Under the pieces are notes generated by a model. The model worked only from the letters and a program-made list of their open reading frames with translations, had not been told where the DNA came from and made no database searches. A program made the translations under genes and the position numbers. DNA of 64,000 bases, taken from contig CAVWGP010000004.1 in NCBI GenBank assembly GCA_963754645.1, forward strand, positions 434,001 through 498,000, given 5' to 3'. Position 1 is the stretch's first letter. Each line of letters starts with the position of its first letter. Of the stretch, positions 16,256 to 25,372 are shown one piece after another. The DNA is from CAVWGP01 sp963754645. Lineage in GTDB: Bacteria; Pseudomonadota; Alphaproteobacteria; Bin65.

Positions 16256-17833
16256 ATGCCAACAATGTCGCGCGCGGCCGATGGGTCGCCGATTGCGGAT
16301 ACACGCTCGGGGGCGTTGAAGGGGCGGAGCGAAGGCGGACTCGCGGTATTTCGCGGCGTGCCCTATGCGGCGGCGCCGGTCGGCGCCCTACGCTTCAAGC
16401 CGCCTGAGCCCATCAAGCGCTGGAGCGAGCCGCGCGACGCCGGCCAGCACGGCCCGATTCCGCCGCAACTGCCCTCGCGCCTCGGCGCGGTGATGGGCGA
16501 TTTCAGCCGGCCGCAAGACGAGGATTGCCTCACGCTGGTCATTCACGCGCCCGACAAGCCTGCGCCGAAGCCGCGCGCGGTCATGGTCTGGTTCCACGGC
16601 GGCGCCTATATGACCGGGGCGGGCTCGCTCGATTGGTATTCCGGCGCCGGCCTGGCGAAACTGGGCGATATCGTCCATGTCGGCGTCAATCACCGGCTCG
16701 GCCTGCTCGGTTATCTCTATGCGCCCGGTGTCAGCGCCGGCAATCTCGGCTTGCGCGATCAGATCGCGGCGCTGCAATGGGTGCGCGACAACATCGCGGC
16801 GTTCGGCGGCGATCCGCGCAACGTCACGGTGGCGGGGCAATCGGCGGGCGCAAGCTCGCTGCTGGCGGTGATGGCGGCCAAGGGCGGGGCGGGGCGCGGC
16901 TTGTTCCGACGCGCCATCCTGCAGAGCGGGCCATTCGGCCTGAAGCCCATGCCGCTCGATGTCGCCGAGAAATTCGGCGCGCAGTTCGTGGCGGCGGCGG
17001 GCGGTGCCGATCGTCTGCGCGAACTGCCGTGGCAGGACATCCTGCGCATCCAGGGCGAGGTGTTGCGCGCCCAGGCGCCGCGCGTCGACGGCGCGCCGCC
17101 GTTCCAGCCGGTCGCCGATGGCGTGTTGCTGGGCGCCGATATGCTGGTGCCCGCGGTCAAGGCTGCGTCCGGCATCGATATCATGACCGGCGTGGTGCAT
17201 GACGAGATGTTCGCCTTCTACGCCGCGAACGATGGCGTCAAGGCGATGGGCGACGAGCAAGTGGGCAAGATCTTCGCCGCGACCTTTGGCGCCAAGGCGC
17301 CGGCGGCGGACGCGGAATATCGCCGCCTGCGCCCGGGCGCGCCGCCGTGGCAGCGTCTCGCCGATTTCTTCACCGATCGTGTTTTCGCGGCCGGCACGCT
17401 CGATTTTGCCGAGCGGCTGGCGGCGGTCGGGCGGCCAGCTTGGCTCTACCGCTTCGATTGGGCGGCGCCGGGCAATCCGTTCGGCGCCTGCCATTGCATC
17501 GAGCTGGCGTTTCAGTTCCACGAACCGGCGAACTGGAACGCCGGCATGCTCAAGGGCGCCGACGCGGCGGAAATCAAGAACGTGGCCGGCATCGTGCAAA
17601 GCGCCTGGATCTCCTTCGCCAAGACCGGCGATCCCAACAATCCGGCCATCCCCGAATGGCGCCGCCACGAGACCAAGCAGCGCTGGACGTTCCGCATCGC
17701 CCTCACGCCGGAATCGATCGGCGACCTCTATGGCCGCGCCTGGCGCCGGCACTGGCCGGGATTGGCGGCGGCGGGCAGGTCGGCCGCCGCGAAAAAGCCG
17801 GCGAAGGCCAAGGCGAAAAAGCGCAAGCGCTAA
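16256..17833 (+). CDS. type-B carboxylesterase
   Basis: A 525-residue alpha/beta hydrolase of the carboxylesterase/cholinesterase family. ATG 16256 follows GGGGGAGGGG. Motifs: oxyanion hole WFHGGAYMTG, EDCLTLVIHAP, nucleophile Ser in VAGQSAGASS, and a late CHCIELAFQFHE region containing the candidate catalytic His. No signal peptide; a Lys/Ala-rich tail (KKPAKAKAKKRK) closes the protein. It likely hydrolyses carboxylic esters, substrate unknown. Stands alone, convergent with the TSUP gene. Confidence 0.85.
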   Translation: MPTMSRAADGSPIADTRSGALKGRSEGGLAVFRGVPYAAAPVGALRFKPPEPIKRWSEPRDAGQHGPIPPQLPSRLGAVMGDFSRPQDEDCLTLVIHAPDKPAPKPRAVMVWFHGGAYMTGAGSLDWYSGAGLAKLGDIVHVGVNHRLGLLGYLYAPGVSAGNLGLRDQIAALQWVRDNIAAFGGDPRNVTVAGQSAGASSLLAVMAAKGGAGRGLFRRAILQSGPFGLKPMPLDVAEKFGAQFVAAAGGADRLRELPWQDILRIQGEVLRAQAPRVDGAPPFQPVADGVLLGADMLVPAVKAASGIDIMTGVVHDEMFAFYAANDGVKAMGDEQVGKIFAATFGAKAPAADAEYRRLRPGAPPWQRLADFFTDRVFAAGTLDFAERLAAVGRPAWLYRFDWAAPGNPFGACHCIELAFQFHEPANWNAGMLKGADAAEIKNVAGIVQSAWISFAKTGDPNNPAIPEWRRHETKQRWTFRIALTPESIGDLYGRAWRRHWPGLAAAGRSAAAKKPAKAKAKKRKR

Positions 17834-17849
17834 AGCGAGCCGAAGCGCC

Positions 17850-18638
17850 CTACGCCCATTGCCGCCAGAAAAACCAAATCGTCAGCGTTGCGCCGACGGC
17901 GATGACGACGCGGCGCAGCCAGTGGGCGGGCATAGCATCGGCGGCGCGGGCGCCGGCCCAGCCACCAACGATCGTGCCGCACAGAATCGCCAGCGCGTGC
18001 GGCCATGAAACGGCGCCCGCCGCAACGACGACGACGATCGCGGCCACCGTCACGGAGGTCGCGAGAATATTCTTGACGGCATTCGCCTGACGCGGCTCAT
18101 CGATACCGGCTATGGCCAGCACCGACAGAAGCATGATGCCGAGGCCGGCGCCGAAATAGCCGCCGTAAAGGGCCAACACCGAACAGAGAAAAAACTCGAA
18201 CAGAGCGGCGCGCGATATCTTGGACGGCGCCCTCGCGTTCGCCGGCCTTGGCGCGCGGCGGGCGAGGGCGGCGCGCAGCTGCGGCCCGAACGCATAGGTC
18301 ACGGTCGCGAAGAGCAGCAGCCATGGCACCAAGCCGCCGAGGACGGCGTCGCCGCCGATCACGAGCGCCAGCGCGCCGAGCGTACCGCCGGCAAGCGCCA
18401 TGAGATTCCAGTAAAGGAAACGCCGGCCAAGCCCGGCAAAGTGGCGCCGCGCGGTCAGCCCAGCCGTAAGATTGGCCGGGAAACTGGCGATAGCGCCCGT
18501 GGCCACGGCCGCGACCGGACCGAGGCCGGCAAAAATCAAAGCTGGGAACGTGAAAAAACTGGATCCGCCGGCGATGGCGGTAATGAATCCGCCCAAGAGC
18601 CCGGCGGCTGCGAGTACGGCGATGTCGAATGCCGTCAT
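17850..18638 (-). CDS. TSUP/TauE-SafE family membrane permease
   Basis: A 262-residue inner-membrane protein with about eight transmembrane segments. Family features: LLGGFITAIAGGSSFFTFPAL at the N-terminus, and FGAGLGIMLL in the second half, matching the two-fold TauE/SafE repeat used for export or uptake of sulfur anions and other organic anions. 17 nt from the convergent esterase. Substrate not inferable. Confidence 0.85.
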   Translation of the reverse strand: MTAFDIAVLAAAGLLGGFITAIAGGSSFFTFPALIFAGLGPVAAVATGAIASFPANLTAGLTARRHFAGLGRRFLYWNLMALAGGTLGALALVIGGDAVLGGLVPWLLLFATVTYAFGPQLRAALARRAPRPANARAPSKISRAALFEFFLCSVLALYGGYFGAGLGIMLLSVLAIAGIDEPRQANAVKNILATSVTVAAIVVVVAAGAVSWPHALAILCGTIVGGWAGARAADAMPAHWLRRVVIAVGATLTIWFFWRQWA

Positions 18639-18722
18639 GGCCGCCTATGAAGGCGCACACGCCATCGTTGCGCACGCTGCCGCAACGAAAAATGTCGAAC
18701 CTGCCTCGCGCTCAAACAAGAA

Positions 18723-18749
18723 AACCCCCTGGCCTGCCAGGGGGCTTTG
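18723..18749 (-). terminator. rho-independent terminator of the cold-shock gene
   Basis: On the minus strand: AAGCCCCCTGGCAGG, CCAGGGGGTTTTC. Perfect 8-bp GC stem followed by TTTT, 22 nt past the csp stop. Confidence 0.85.
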
Positions 18750-18771
18750 ACGAGTTCAAGCCAAGTCGGCG

Positions 18772-18981
18772 TTAGCCGAGGACTTTCAGGTTGTCTGCGG
18801 CGCTCTTGCCGTTACGTCCGGTGATGAGCTCGTATTGGACCTTCTGACCTTCTGCCAGGTCTTCCAGTCCAGCGCGCTCAAGCGCGGAGATATGAACGAA
18901 AGCATCCGGTCCACCGCGGTCGGGTTTGATGAAACCATAGCCTTTGGTGCGGTTGAACCACTTTACAGTACCGGTATTCAC
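18772..18981 (-). CDS. cspA: cold-shock protein, CspA family
   Basis: A 69-residue single cold-shock domain (OB fold) with RNP1 KGYGFIKP and RNP2 AFVHIS, binding single-stranded RNA/DNA as an RNA chaperone. GTG 18981 is chosen over ATG 19011 because AAGAGG lies 8 nt upstream, the product starts (M)NTGTVKWFN like its relatives, and 69 residues is the family's usual length. The gene has a candidate promoter at 19124-19152, giving a leader of about 140 nt as expected for csp mRNAs, and a terminator at 18723. Confidence 0.92.
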   Translation of the reverse strand: MNTGTVKWFNRTKGYGFIKPDRGGPDAFVHISALERAGLEDLAEGQKVQYELITGRNGKSAADNLKVLG

Positions 18982-19123
18982 AGTTGTAACCTCTTGAGAC
19001 GGATTTCCCATCGGACAGCGCGCCCGGCGGGAGTCAGTCGCAACGCATGGTCTGGAGATGAGCCGGGCAACGCAAGATGGCGCAGCGGAAACTAACCCAG
19101 GACGTTCGAAAACTGGCGCAGCG

Positions 19124-19152
19124 ATATTATGCACCTTATGACGCGAAAACAA
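19124..19152 (-). promoter_or_regulatory. candidate csp promoter
   Basis: Minus strand -35 TTGTTT (19152-19147), 17-nt spacer, -10 TAATAT (19129-19124). Gives a long 5' leader. The rest of 19012-19430 shows no supported gene. Confidence 0.45.
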
Positions 19153-19430
19153 GATCGCCGGTCGAATTCTTGCTGAATGAAAGATTAGCGAGCGCTGGGT
19201 CGACCCTTGAATAGTCATTAAAATCAACACCATGCGCCGCGGCCGGAGCGGCCCCCAAGATACGGGGTGGGGCGCCACCCGACCCGGTCGAGCCACTCGA
19301 CTGTGGCGCTGGGCTGGCCAACCTGCCGGGGATATTCGGCACCATGATCGAGACCGTTCCCGCCAAGATCCCGTGTCTTGCCTTGCGGCCTCGGCGGGCG
19401 GGGCCGAGGCCGGACGATGTGCGCCGCCGA

Positions 19431-20063
19431 TCAGCCGCGCTCGACCAACGCAAGCCGCGCGGCGAGGCCGAGAAAGAGCAGGGCGACCAGACGCCGCGTC
19501 CAGCGCGCGAGCGTGCTCCCGGCGCCGACCGCGCGGCGTGCGCGGCCGCTGAGCCAAGCGACGCCGCAATTGACCAGCGTGCCGCTGACGTTGAAGGCGA
19601 GGCCGAGTACGGCAAATTGCAGCGCCGCGCTGCCCGCGTCGGAGCGGACGAATTGCGGCAGAAGCGCGAGGAAGAACAACGCGACTTTCGGATTGAGGAT
19701 GTTGATCAGCGCACCCTCGACAGCGATGCGCCGATAGGCCGCGATCGAGTCCGGCGGCGCGGCCGCGACGGGCGCGGCCGGCTCGCGCCACAGGCGAAGC
19801 GCAAGCCACACGAGATAGGCGGCGCCGGTCCAGCGCAACACCTCAAAGGCAATGGCCAACGTCGCCAGGATTGCCGAAAGGCCGATCGCCGCGAACGCGG
19901 TATGCACCAGCGCACCGAGCGCGATGCCGAACGCCGCGGCGATCCCGGCACCGACTCCGCCCACGGCGCCGCGGCCGGCGACATAGGCCATGTCCGGCCC
20001 TGGCGTGAGATTGAGCGCCAGCGCCGCCGCCATGAATGCGCCGAACAGCGCCGGATCGATCAC
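19431..20063 (-). CDS. LysE/RhtB-family amino acid exporter
   Basis: A 210-residue membrane protein with six predicted helices. GTG 20063 is chosen because it overlaps the upstream stop as GTGA and yields the usual LysE length. Signature: NLTPGPDMAYVAGRG near the N-terminus and ALINILNPKVALFFLALLPQF in the middle. The family exports amino acids or related small molecules. Translationally coupled to the small exported protein at 20060-20332. Confidence 0.85.
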   Translation of the reverse strand: MIDPALFGAFMAAALALNLTPGPDMAYVAGRGAVGGVGAGIAAAFGIALGALVHTAFAAIGLSAILATLAIAFEVLRWTGAAYLVWLALRLWREPAAPVAAAPPDSIAAYRRIAVEGALINILNPKVALFFLALLPQFVRSDAGSAALQFAVLGLAFNVSGTLVNCGVAWLSGRARRAVGAGSTLARWTRRLVALLFLGLAARLALVERG

Positions 20064-20332
20064 GCCGCTTGCGGCCCGCTTACTGCGGATTTTTTGCAAG
20101 CGAATTTCGCCGGTGCGCTGTCGCTCGCCGCGACGAGTTCGGCGGACAGGATCGTGAGATCGCGGCCCGACAGGCGGGCAAGCTCGGCGCAAACGCGCTG
20201 CGGGCCGACAGTGGCGACGCGATAGTCGATCGCGGTCTTGCCCGCATCGATGAAGCTGAAGCCGTTCTGCGCCGCGGCTGGCGCCGCGGCAAGCGCAACC
20301 GTACCCGACAATGCGGCGAGCAGTTTTTTCAT
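20060..20332 (-). CDS. small exported protein coupled to LysE gene
   Basis: A 90-residue protein from ATG 20332 (GAGGGGGAA upstream) with signal peptide MKKLLAALSGTVALAAAPAAA. Two Cys in the mature part (VCAELARLSGRD, KFACKKS). Its stop overlaps the LysE GTG start. No family recognised. Confidence 0.65.
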   Translation of the reverse strand: MKKLLAALSGTVALAAAPAAAQNGFSFIDAGKTAIDYRVATVGPQRVCAELARLSGRDLTILSAELVAASDSAPAKFACKKSAVSGPQAA

Positions 20333-20415
20333 GACCGTTCCCCCTCGTTGGCTGCGCGCCACGCTAGAAGGACAAAGTCGGCCGAGTCAACCCGATGCGC
20401 GCCGGCGCGCGGTTC

Positions 20416-21015
20416 CTAGTCCCGGAAGTTGATCCAGAGCTGCTGGACGACGAACTTGGCCGCGCGCACCGCGGGTTCGTTCGACTTGAATGTCTGCTTG
20501 CGGGAATTGAATTGGCCGCTCGGGCCGATGCGAATGCCGAATTTGCCGCCGGCATATTTCGCCGGCGCGTCCTTGATGAAGCCTCCGCCGTCCATGCCAT
20601 AGGTGAAGCCGAAGGGCCGGCCGAAGAGTTTCTCGATCTCGGCGGCGCTCATGCCGACGTGGATGCCGTCGGCGGTGCGCCACGGCCCGTCCTTTTTTTC
20701 GACGATGACGCGTCCGATTTCCTTGCCGTTCGCCGTAAATTGCACGTCGAATTCGTCGGGCTTGCCGCCGAAGATTTTGACGCCTTCGCCTTCGGCTTCG
20801 GCCGAGGGGCTGACTTTGGCGCGCTTGACGTGCGCGGCGCCGAACAGTTTGGCGAGATCGGCCGGCTTGGTCGTGCGATCGATCGGGCCGAAACGCTGGC
20901 CCGGTACGATCAGATTGCCGCTGGATTTGTGCCGGTCGGCGAGCACAACGGTCGGCATCAAGCCGATAGGCGCCGCAGCCAGGCCGCCGAGCACGAAACG
21001 CCGAGCAAGCAACAT
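20416..21015 (-). CDS. exported protein of unknown function
   Basis: A 199-residue protein with a twin-arginine-like or Sec signal (MLLARRFVLGGLAAAPIGL). The mature part has repeated Lys/Gly-rich beta-like segments, including HVKRAKVSPSAEAEGEG, GVKIFGGKPDEFDVQF, and a later VGMSAAEIEKLFGRPFGF similar to small periplasmic proteins with an EKLFG loop. Not identified. Stands alone on the minus strand. Confidence 0.65.
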   Translation of the reverse strand: MLLARRFVLGGLAAAPIGLMPTVVLADRHKSSGNLIVPGQRFGPIDRTTKPADLAKLFGAAHVKRAKVSPSAEAEGEGVKIFGGKPDEFDVQFTANGKEIGRVIVEKKDGPWRTADGIHVGMSAAEIEKLFGRPFGFTYGMDGGGFIKDAPAKYAGGKFGIRIGPSGQFNSRKQTFKSNEPAVRAAKFVVQQLWINFRD

Positions 21016-21144
21016 GACAAATTATCCTTTGGGCCGAGTGAGCCGACCCGCCGCAATCCGGCCAAGCGCTCAGAATTCGCAAATGGCCGACGGCGGGACA
21101 GAATCATCCTACTGGATATTTTGCCCGCCATGCAAAAATAAATT

Positions 21145-21167
21145 GGGGCAGGTCCAAGACCTGCCCC
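21145..21167. repeat. GGGGCAGGTC palindrome
   Basis: GGGGCAGGTC-CAA-GACCTGCCCC. Perfect 10-bp arms, variant of the GGGGCGGGTC palindromes at 29975 and 39531. Confidence 0.7.
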
Positions 21168-21194
21168 ATCGAAACCATAGGAATTCGAGGAATG

Positions 21195-21560
21195 CTAGGC
21201 TGCGGGCGTGTGATCGGCGGCGATGCGTAGTACGCCCGTGCGCTTGCGCTGATAGGCCATGAAGTTCAGGACGATGGCACCGTCGGTGGGCGCGTCCGGC
21301 TTTGCCGCGGCCAGCGTGGTGCCGGGGTCGGTGGTCGTTGCGGACGCCGGCTTGCCTGCGCCGCGTGCCATTTCCATTTCTTCATAGTGCTTGTCGAGTA
21401 CGGCCTGGATCACGGCGACGAATTCAGTGCTGCGGCTCACGTCACGTCCACGGGACCGGGCCACCGCCGCCTCGCTGTTGATCTGATCGATCCAGTCCTC
21501 AAGGAAGAGAACGAGGGGGCGATCGATCTTGAAGGCTTCGAAAGCGTGAAGGTCTCTCAT
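21195..21560 (-). CDS. hypothetical protein
   Basis: A 121-residue soluble protein from ATG 21560 (GGAG upstream), beginning MRDLHAFEAFKIDRPL, with an amphipathic N-terminal half and Ala/Thr/Pro-rich linker before a basic end (FMAYQRKRTGVLRI). An upstream in-frame ATG would add 21 residues. Unknown family. 21561-21850 holds no supported gene. Confidence 0.55.
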   Translation of the reverse strand: MRDLHAFEAFKIDRPLVLFLEDWIDQINSEAAVARSRGRDVSRSTEFVAVIQAVLDKHYEEMEMARGAGKPASATTTDPGTTLAAAKPDAPTDGAIVLNFMAYQRKRTGVLRIAADHTPAA

Positions 21561-21850
21561 TGAATGCTCCGGCCCAATTGCGCCATTTCTTGGTCTTGAA
21601 TGTCGAGCGGAAGCTTTAGTCATTTGAGATTTCGAAAACGTAAACGCAGATTGTTGAAAAACCGTAATTCGCCACAAAGTCGCCGCATTAACCAAGGTTT
21701 TTCGGAAGAATATCGCTGGAACAAGATGCAAAGCCGGCCTAGGGCGTGGCAATGCCCCTCAAAAATGTCCCAAGTCGCCACATTGATTAAGACGGGCTCG
21801 TTTGCGGCGGGTCCCCGGCGGTGGCGCGATGGAACCGAGTTGGTGCGTTT

Positions 21851-23674
21851 CTAGGGTCGCCCGAGCGAATGCAACGTAGCCTCGGCCTCGGCCAGTGCGG
21901 CCTGCCAGCGCTGGCCTTCCGGTCGGGCCACCAAGCGGCGCAGCAGATCGGCGGCTGCTTCGGCCTCACGCCTCGCGCTGGGTAGGTCGCCGATGACCTT
22001 CAACAAGCCCGCAATGCGCAAGCGCAACGCGGCGGATTCGAATTGCCGGGTGCCATCATTGGTGTCCTGGGCGGCGAATTTCTCGCTGACCGGAATGGCG
22101 TCGCGATAAGTCTGCAGCGCCCTCGCGTGCTCGCCCTGGGCGGCCAGCGCCTCGCCGGCCCGGACATAGGTCGCGAGGATTTCGGCGTCCAATCGCCCGT
22201 TGCCCGCACCCTGCTGCTGCAGGGCCTCGAGCGTGGTCCGTGCGGCGACGGCGCGGTCAAGCGCGCGTCTGTGATCGCCAATCCGCGCATAAGCGTCGGC
22301 CAGCGCCAAGCGGACTTGCGCGGCGCGATGTCGCTGCTCGGGCGTCCCGCCGCTGCCGCGCAATTGTTCGTTCAGCGTTTCGGCTGATTCGAGAATCTGA
22401 GCGCGGCGCTCGGCGGAAAGTACGGCGGTCCCATTGGCTGTGTCGCTCACGGCGCGCGTCAGCGCCAAGGCAAGCGCTTCCGCTGCCGAGCCCGCGGTCC
22501 CAAGCCTGGTCTCGGCGCGCTCGCGGCGCTGATCCGCCTCGGCGCGCAGCCGCTCCGTTTCGCCGCGCAGCCGGTCCGCGTCATTGCGTTGGCGCTCGGC
22601 GTCAGTGCGCTGGCGCTCGGCCTCGGCACGGCGCGCCTCGGCTGCGCCGTAGCGCGCCTCGCCGGCAAGCCGCGCCTCCTCCGTTTGCCGTGCCAAGGCT
22701 TCGGCGCGTTGCTTTTCACGCTCGGCCTGGCTCTGCCACATCGCGCTCGCCTGGCGCGCAACGTCGGCCTGTTTTTCGGCGTCGGCGCGCAGTTTTTCGG
22801 CCTCGACGCGGCGCGCATCGGCCAATCTGGCTTGAACCTCGGCCTCGGAGCGCTGGCGTTCCATTTCGGCGCGCTGGCGCTCGGCATCGGTGCGCCGGTC
22901 GTCCGCCAGGCGGCGTTGCGCGTCGATGTCGGCGCGCTGCCGCTCGGCGGCAATGCGTGCCGCTTCGGCCTGTCCGTGGCGATCGACCAAGGCGGCGCGC
23001 GCCTGCTCGGACGCTTGCAGCCGCTGCGTCGAGTTCCAAGCCGAATATGATCCGACGATCGCGACTGCCGCCAGCACGGCGGCGCCGGCCAGCGCCGCTT
23101 GACGCGATTGCACATGGCGCCGCGCCGCCTCGCCGACAACGGCATCCAAGCTCATGCCGCGGATCGCCGCGGCGAGCCGCGCCACCACGTCGAGAAAGCG
23201 GGGATCGCGTTCGCCGAGATCGCCGAGCTGGCGCGCCCAGGCAACATCGAGAATCAGCGGCTTCTGGCGCAGCGCGCCGCGTAGCGTCTCGGGCAAGGCG
23301 TTGGTTCGGTCCCAATCGAAGTCGCGGCTTGTGTCGTCCGCGCCATCGCTCCACGCCACGTCGCCATCGGCGCGCAAGATGAACAGGCGAGCCGGATCCT
23401 TGTTGGCCGCCCACCACGCACATTGCCGCGACGCGGTGGCGGAATGGGCGGCATAGGGCGAGGCGACGAGAATCAGCGCCTGCGCGCCGCCCAGCGGCTC
23501 AACGACAAGTTCGGGCGATGCATCGGCGAGTGCGCGCTGTGCCTCGGGCAGGGCGACGGAAATGCTGCCTTTGCCATACCACGGCGCGCCGAAGCGCTCG
23601 AGCGAACGCCGCAAAGCGATCGCCAGCCGCTCGTCGGCAACGCGCACACTGGAAAGAAAAACTTGATGACGCAT
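21851..23674 (-). CDS. TIR-like / transmembrane / coiled-coil / TPR protein
   Basis: A 607-residue protein of four parts. Residues 1-175 resemble a bacterial TIR domain (HQVFLSSVRVADERLAIAL, LERFGAPWYGKG, ALILVASPYAAHS). The usual acidic residue after the Trp-rich helix is replaced (SRQCAWWAANK), so NAD hydrolysis is doubtful. A transmembrane helix follows at 194-213. Residues 215-400 are a long charged coiled coil of repeated AERQR / AEAEA-type heptads. The C-terminus carries TPR-like repeats (LADAYARIGDHRRALD, EALAAQGEHARALQTY). It sits alone between unrelated genes. A membrane-anchored signalling or scaffold protein is likely; a defence role is conceivable but unsupported by neighbours. 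Confidence 0.75.
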   Translation of the reverse strand: MRHQVFLSSVRVADERLAIALRRSLERFGAPWYGKGSISVALPEAQRALADASPELVVEPLGGAQALILVASPYAAHSATASRQCAWWAANKDPARLFILRADGDVAWSDGADDTSRDFDWDRTNALPETLRGALRQKPLILDVAWARQLGDLGERDPRFLDVVARLAAAIRGMSLDAVVGEAARRHVQSRQAALAGAAVLAAVAIVGSYSAWNSTQRLQASEQARAALVDRHGQAEAARIAAERQRADIDAQRRLADDRRTDAERQRAEMERQRSEAEVQARLADARRVEAEKLRADAEKQADVARQASAMWQSQAEREKQRAEALARQTEEARLAGEARYGAAEARRAEAERQRTDAERQRNDADRLRGETERLRAEADQRRERAETRLGTAGSAAEALALALTRAVSDTANGTAVLSAERRAQILESAETLNEQLRGSGGTPEQRHRAAQVRLALADAYARIGDHRRALDRAVAARTTLEALQQQGAGNGRLDAEILATYVRAGEALAAQGEHARALQTYRDAIPVSEKFAAQDTNDGTRQFESAALRLRIAGLLKVIGDLPSARREAEAAADLLRRLVARPEGQRWQAALAEAEATLHSLGRP

Positions 23675-23771
23675 GAGTGCCCGGCCCCCGCGGCCGTGTC
23701 AGTTCGAGCAGTCTTGCAGAAAAATCGGGCTTGCGGAAGATGCCAAAGCATCATGATTTTCGGCTTGGCAC

Positions 23772-24368
23772 TCAGCGCGCGGCGGCGGCGAGGGCGGCTT
23801 CGATGCGGCGCCGGATTTCGGGATCGTCCGGTTTCACCGCCGTCGCGAACCATGCGACGAGACGGCCGTCGCGGCCGATCAGAATCTTGTGGAAATTCCA
23901 GCGTGGCACGCCGGCGGGGCCGCTGGCGTGCGCCGCCCATCGGTAAAGCGGGTGCGCGCCGGCGCCAAGCACGGTCTGTTTTTCGAGCAGCGGAAAGTCG
24001 ACGCCGTAGTTGAGCTGGCAAAAGCTCTTGATCGCTTCGTTGCTGCCCGGCTCCTGGGCGCCGAATTCGTTCGAGGGCACGCCCAGGATGACGAAGCCAC
24101 GCTCGCGATAGCGCCGCCAGAGCTGCTGCAGCTCCGCATATTGGCCGGTATAGCCGCAAAACGACGCGGTGTTGACCACGAGCACGACTTTGCCGGCGAA
24201 TGTGGCGGGTGGCAGCGGCTCGCCCGCGATCCCAGGCAGCGGAATGGCGCTCCAATCGATCCGCGCTTCCACGGCACGAGCGGGCGGCGCCAGCGCGGCC
24301 AGTGCCATGGCGCAAGGCAGCACGGACAGGATGGTCCGGCGCGAAAGGCGGGGTGAAAATCCGGTCAT
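23772..24368 (-). CDS. exported glutathione peroxidase-family protein
   Basis: A 198-residue protein with a Tat-like signal (RLSRRTILSVLPCAMALAA). GPx signatures: VVNTASFCGYTGQYAEL with the redox Cys in place of selenocysteine, the LGVPSNEFGAQEPG loop with the conserved Asn/Glu/Phe, and RWNFHKILIGRDG with the catalytic Trp-Asn. Such enzymes reduce peroxides, mostly with thioredoxin as donor. The periplasmic targeting is less common in the family. Next gene upstream is divergent. Confidence 0.88.
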   Translation of the reverse strand: MTGFSPRLSRRTILSVLPCAMALAALAPPARAVEARIDWSAIPLPGIAGEPLPPATFAGKVVLVVNTASFCGYTGQYAELQQLWRRYRERGFVILGVPSNEFGAQEPGSNEAIKSFCQLNYGVDFPLLEKQTVLGAGAHPLYRWAAHASGPAGVPRWNFHKILIGRDGRLVAWFATAVKPDDPEIRRRIEAALAAAAR

Positions 24369-24582
24369 GCGGCACCTCTATATTTTCGGCCGGCCGTGGT
24401 GGCGCCGATCGGGCCCTTATAGAGCATTTGAAATACTTGGGAAATTGCCCGCCGCTGTGTGATGCTCGTCACACGCTGGCGCGGCTTGTGATATCGACAC
24501 GTGACAGCATTCACTGACGGTTCAGCCGCTGTCGACTAGGATCGTGGCATTAAATGAACAACTGAGCCTCGAAGGAACGACT

Positions 24583-24840
24583 ATGTTCGGCATCGCACGT
24601 CTCATACGCGGCTTTTCCGCCGCACCGGCTCCCCAGCCGGCGCCGGTGCGGAAAATTCGCCAGCGTAGCCGCCTCGGCGATATCGTCGAAGAGCGGCTGA
24701 GCAAGGCGCGGCCGAGCATCCGCCTTCGGCCGGCGCGCTGCGTCGATGTGGCGCCGGTGCGTTTGCGCCAGCGTCCGGACGGCCTTCCGTCTTTCGGCTA
24801 CCAGCGCACCATGCTGCCCGCGCGGATGGTTCTGGTCTAG
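24583..24840 (+). CDS. small basic protein, unknown
   Basis: An 85-residue protein from ATG 24583 with GAAGGAA upstream. Very Arg-rich (VRKIRQRSRLGDIVEERLSK), pI clearly basic, no signal peptide. Leader at 24450-24582 shows TGATGCTCGTCACA-type dyads but no identified operator. Unknown function. Confidence 0.5.
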   Translation: MFGIARLIRGFSAAPAPQPAPVRKIRQRSRLGDIVEERLSKARPSIRLRPARCVDVAPVRLRQRPDGLPSFGYQRTMLPARMVLV

Positions 24841-24936
24841 GACGCCGCAGCGCGCTCGTTCCGTTTGCGAAACTGCCAATGTTCCATCATTGTGCGCGAA
24901 CCCGTTCCGGATTCGCGGCAAGCGAGGAACTGAATC

Positions 24937-25350
24937 ATGCGCAAGAGAGTTGTTTCATCGCTGGCATTCGCTGTGGCGGCCGTTTGCGGCGCGGGCGTCG
25001 CGCGTGCCCAGGACGCGCCGCCGGAATTGCGCGGCGCTTGGTCCGGCGAGCCGCGTTGCGCGCCGGCGGCGCTGCGTCACGTTATCGGAGCCAAAACCTA
25101 TGAGTGGCGCACGGCGGCCAAGCGCATCTACCAGGGCGAAGCCAGCTTCAAAGTCGAGGGCGACCGGATTTTGGTGACCCTAACCAGGGATATCGAAGCG
25201 CCGGCAAGAGACGAGGGCGGGCCGCAGGCCGGCGACGTCATCGCCTATCAGCGCCAAGGCGCCGCGCTCAGACCGGTGTCGCTGTCGCGCGGCAAGGCGA
25301 CCAACCAATATCCGCCCTCGGCGCCATTGTTCCGGCGCTGCCCCTCCTAA
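24937..25350 (+). CDS. exported hypothetical protein
   Basis: A 137-residue protein with a signal peptide (MRKRVVSSLAFAVAAVCGAGVARA). The mature part begins PPELRGAWSGEPRCA, a lipocalin-like/'protein of unknown function' opening, and ends FRRCPS; the two Cys may pair. Probably a small beta-barrel periplasmic protein. Not identified. Confidence 0.65.
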   Translation: MRKRVVSSLAFAVAAVCGAGVARAQDAPPELRGAWSGEPRCAPAALRHVIGAKTYEWRTAAKRIYQGEASFKVEGDRILVTLTRDIEAPARDEGGPQAGDVIAYQRQGAALRPVSLSRGKATNQYPPSAPLFRRCPS

Positions 25351-25372
25351 CCGGGCGGAGCGGCGGGCCGGT

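Noticed and set aside
18772..19809. 345-codon frame ending in the cold-shock domain
   Set aside because: Only the last 69 codons match a known protein; the upstream part is Arg/Pro-rich shadow with no ribosome-binding site, and the GTG at 18981 has a strong one.
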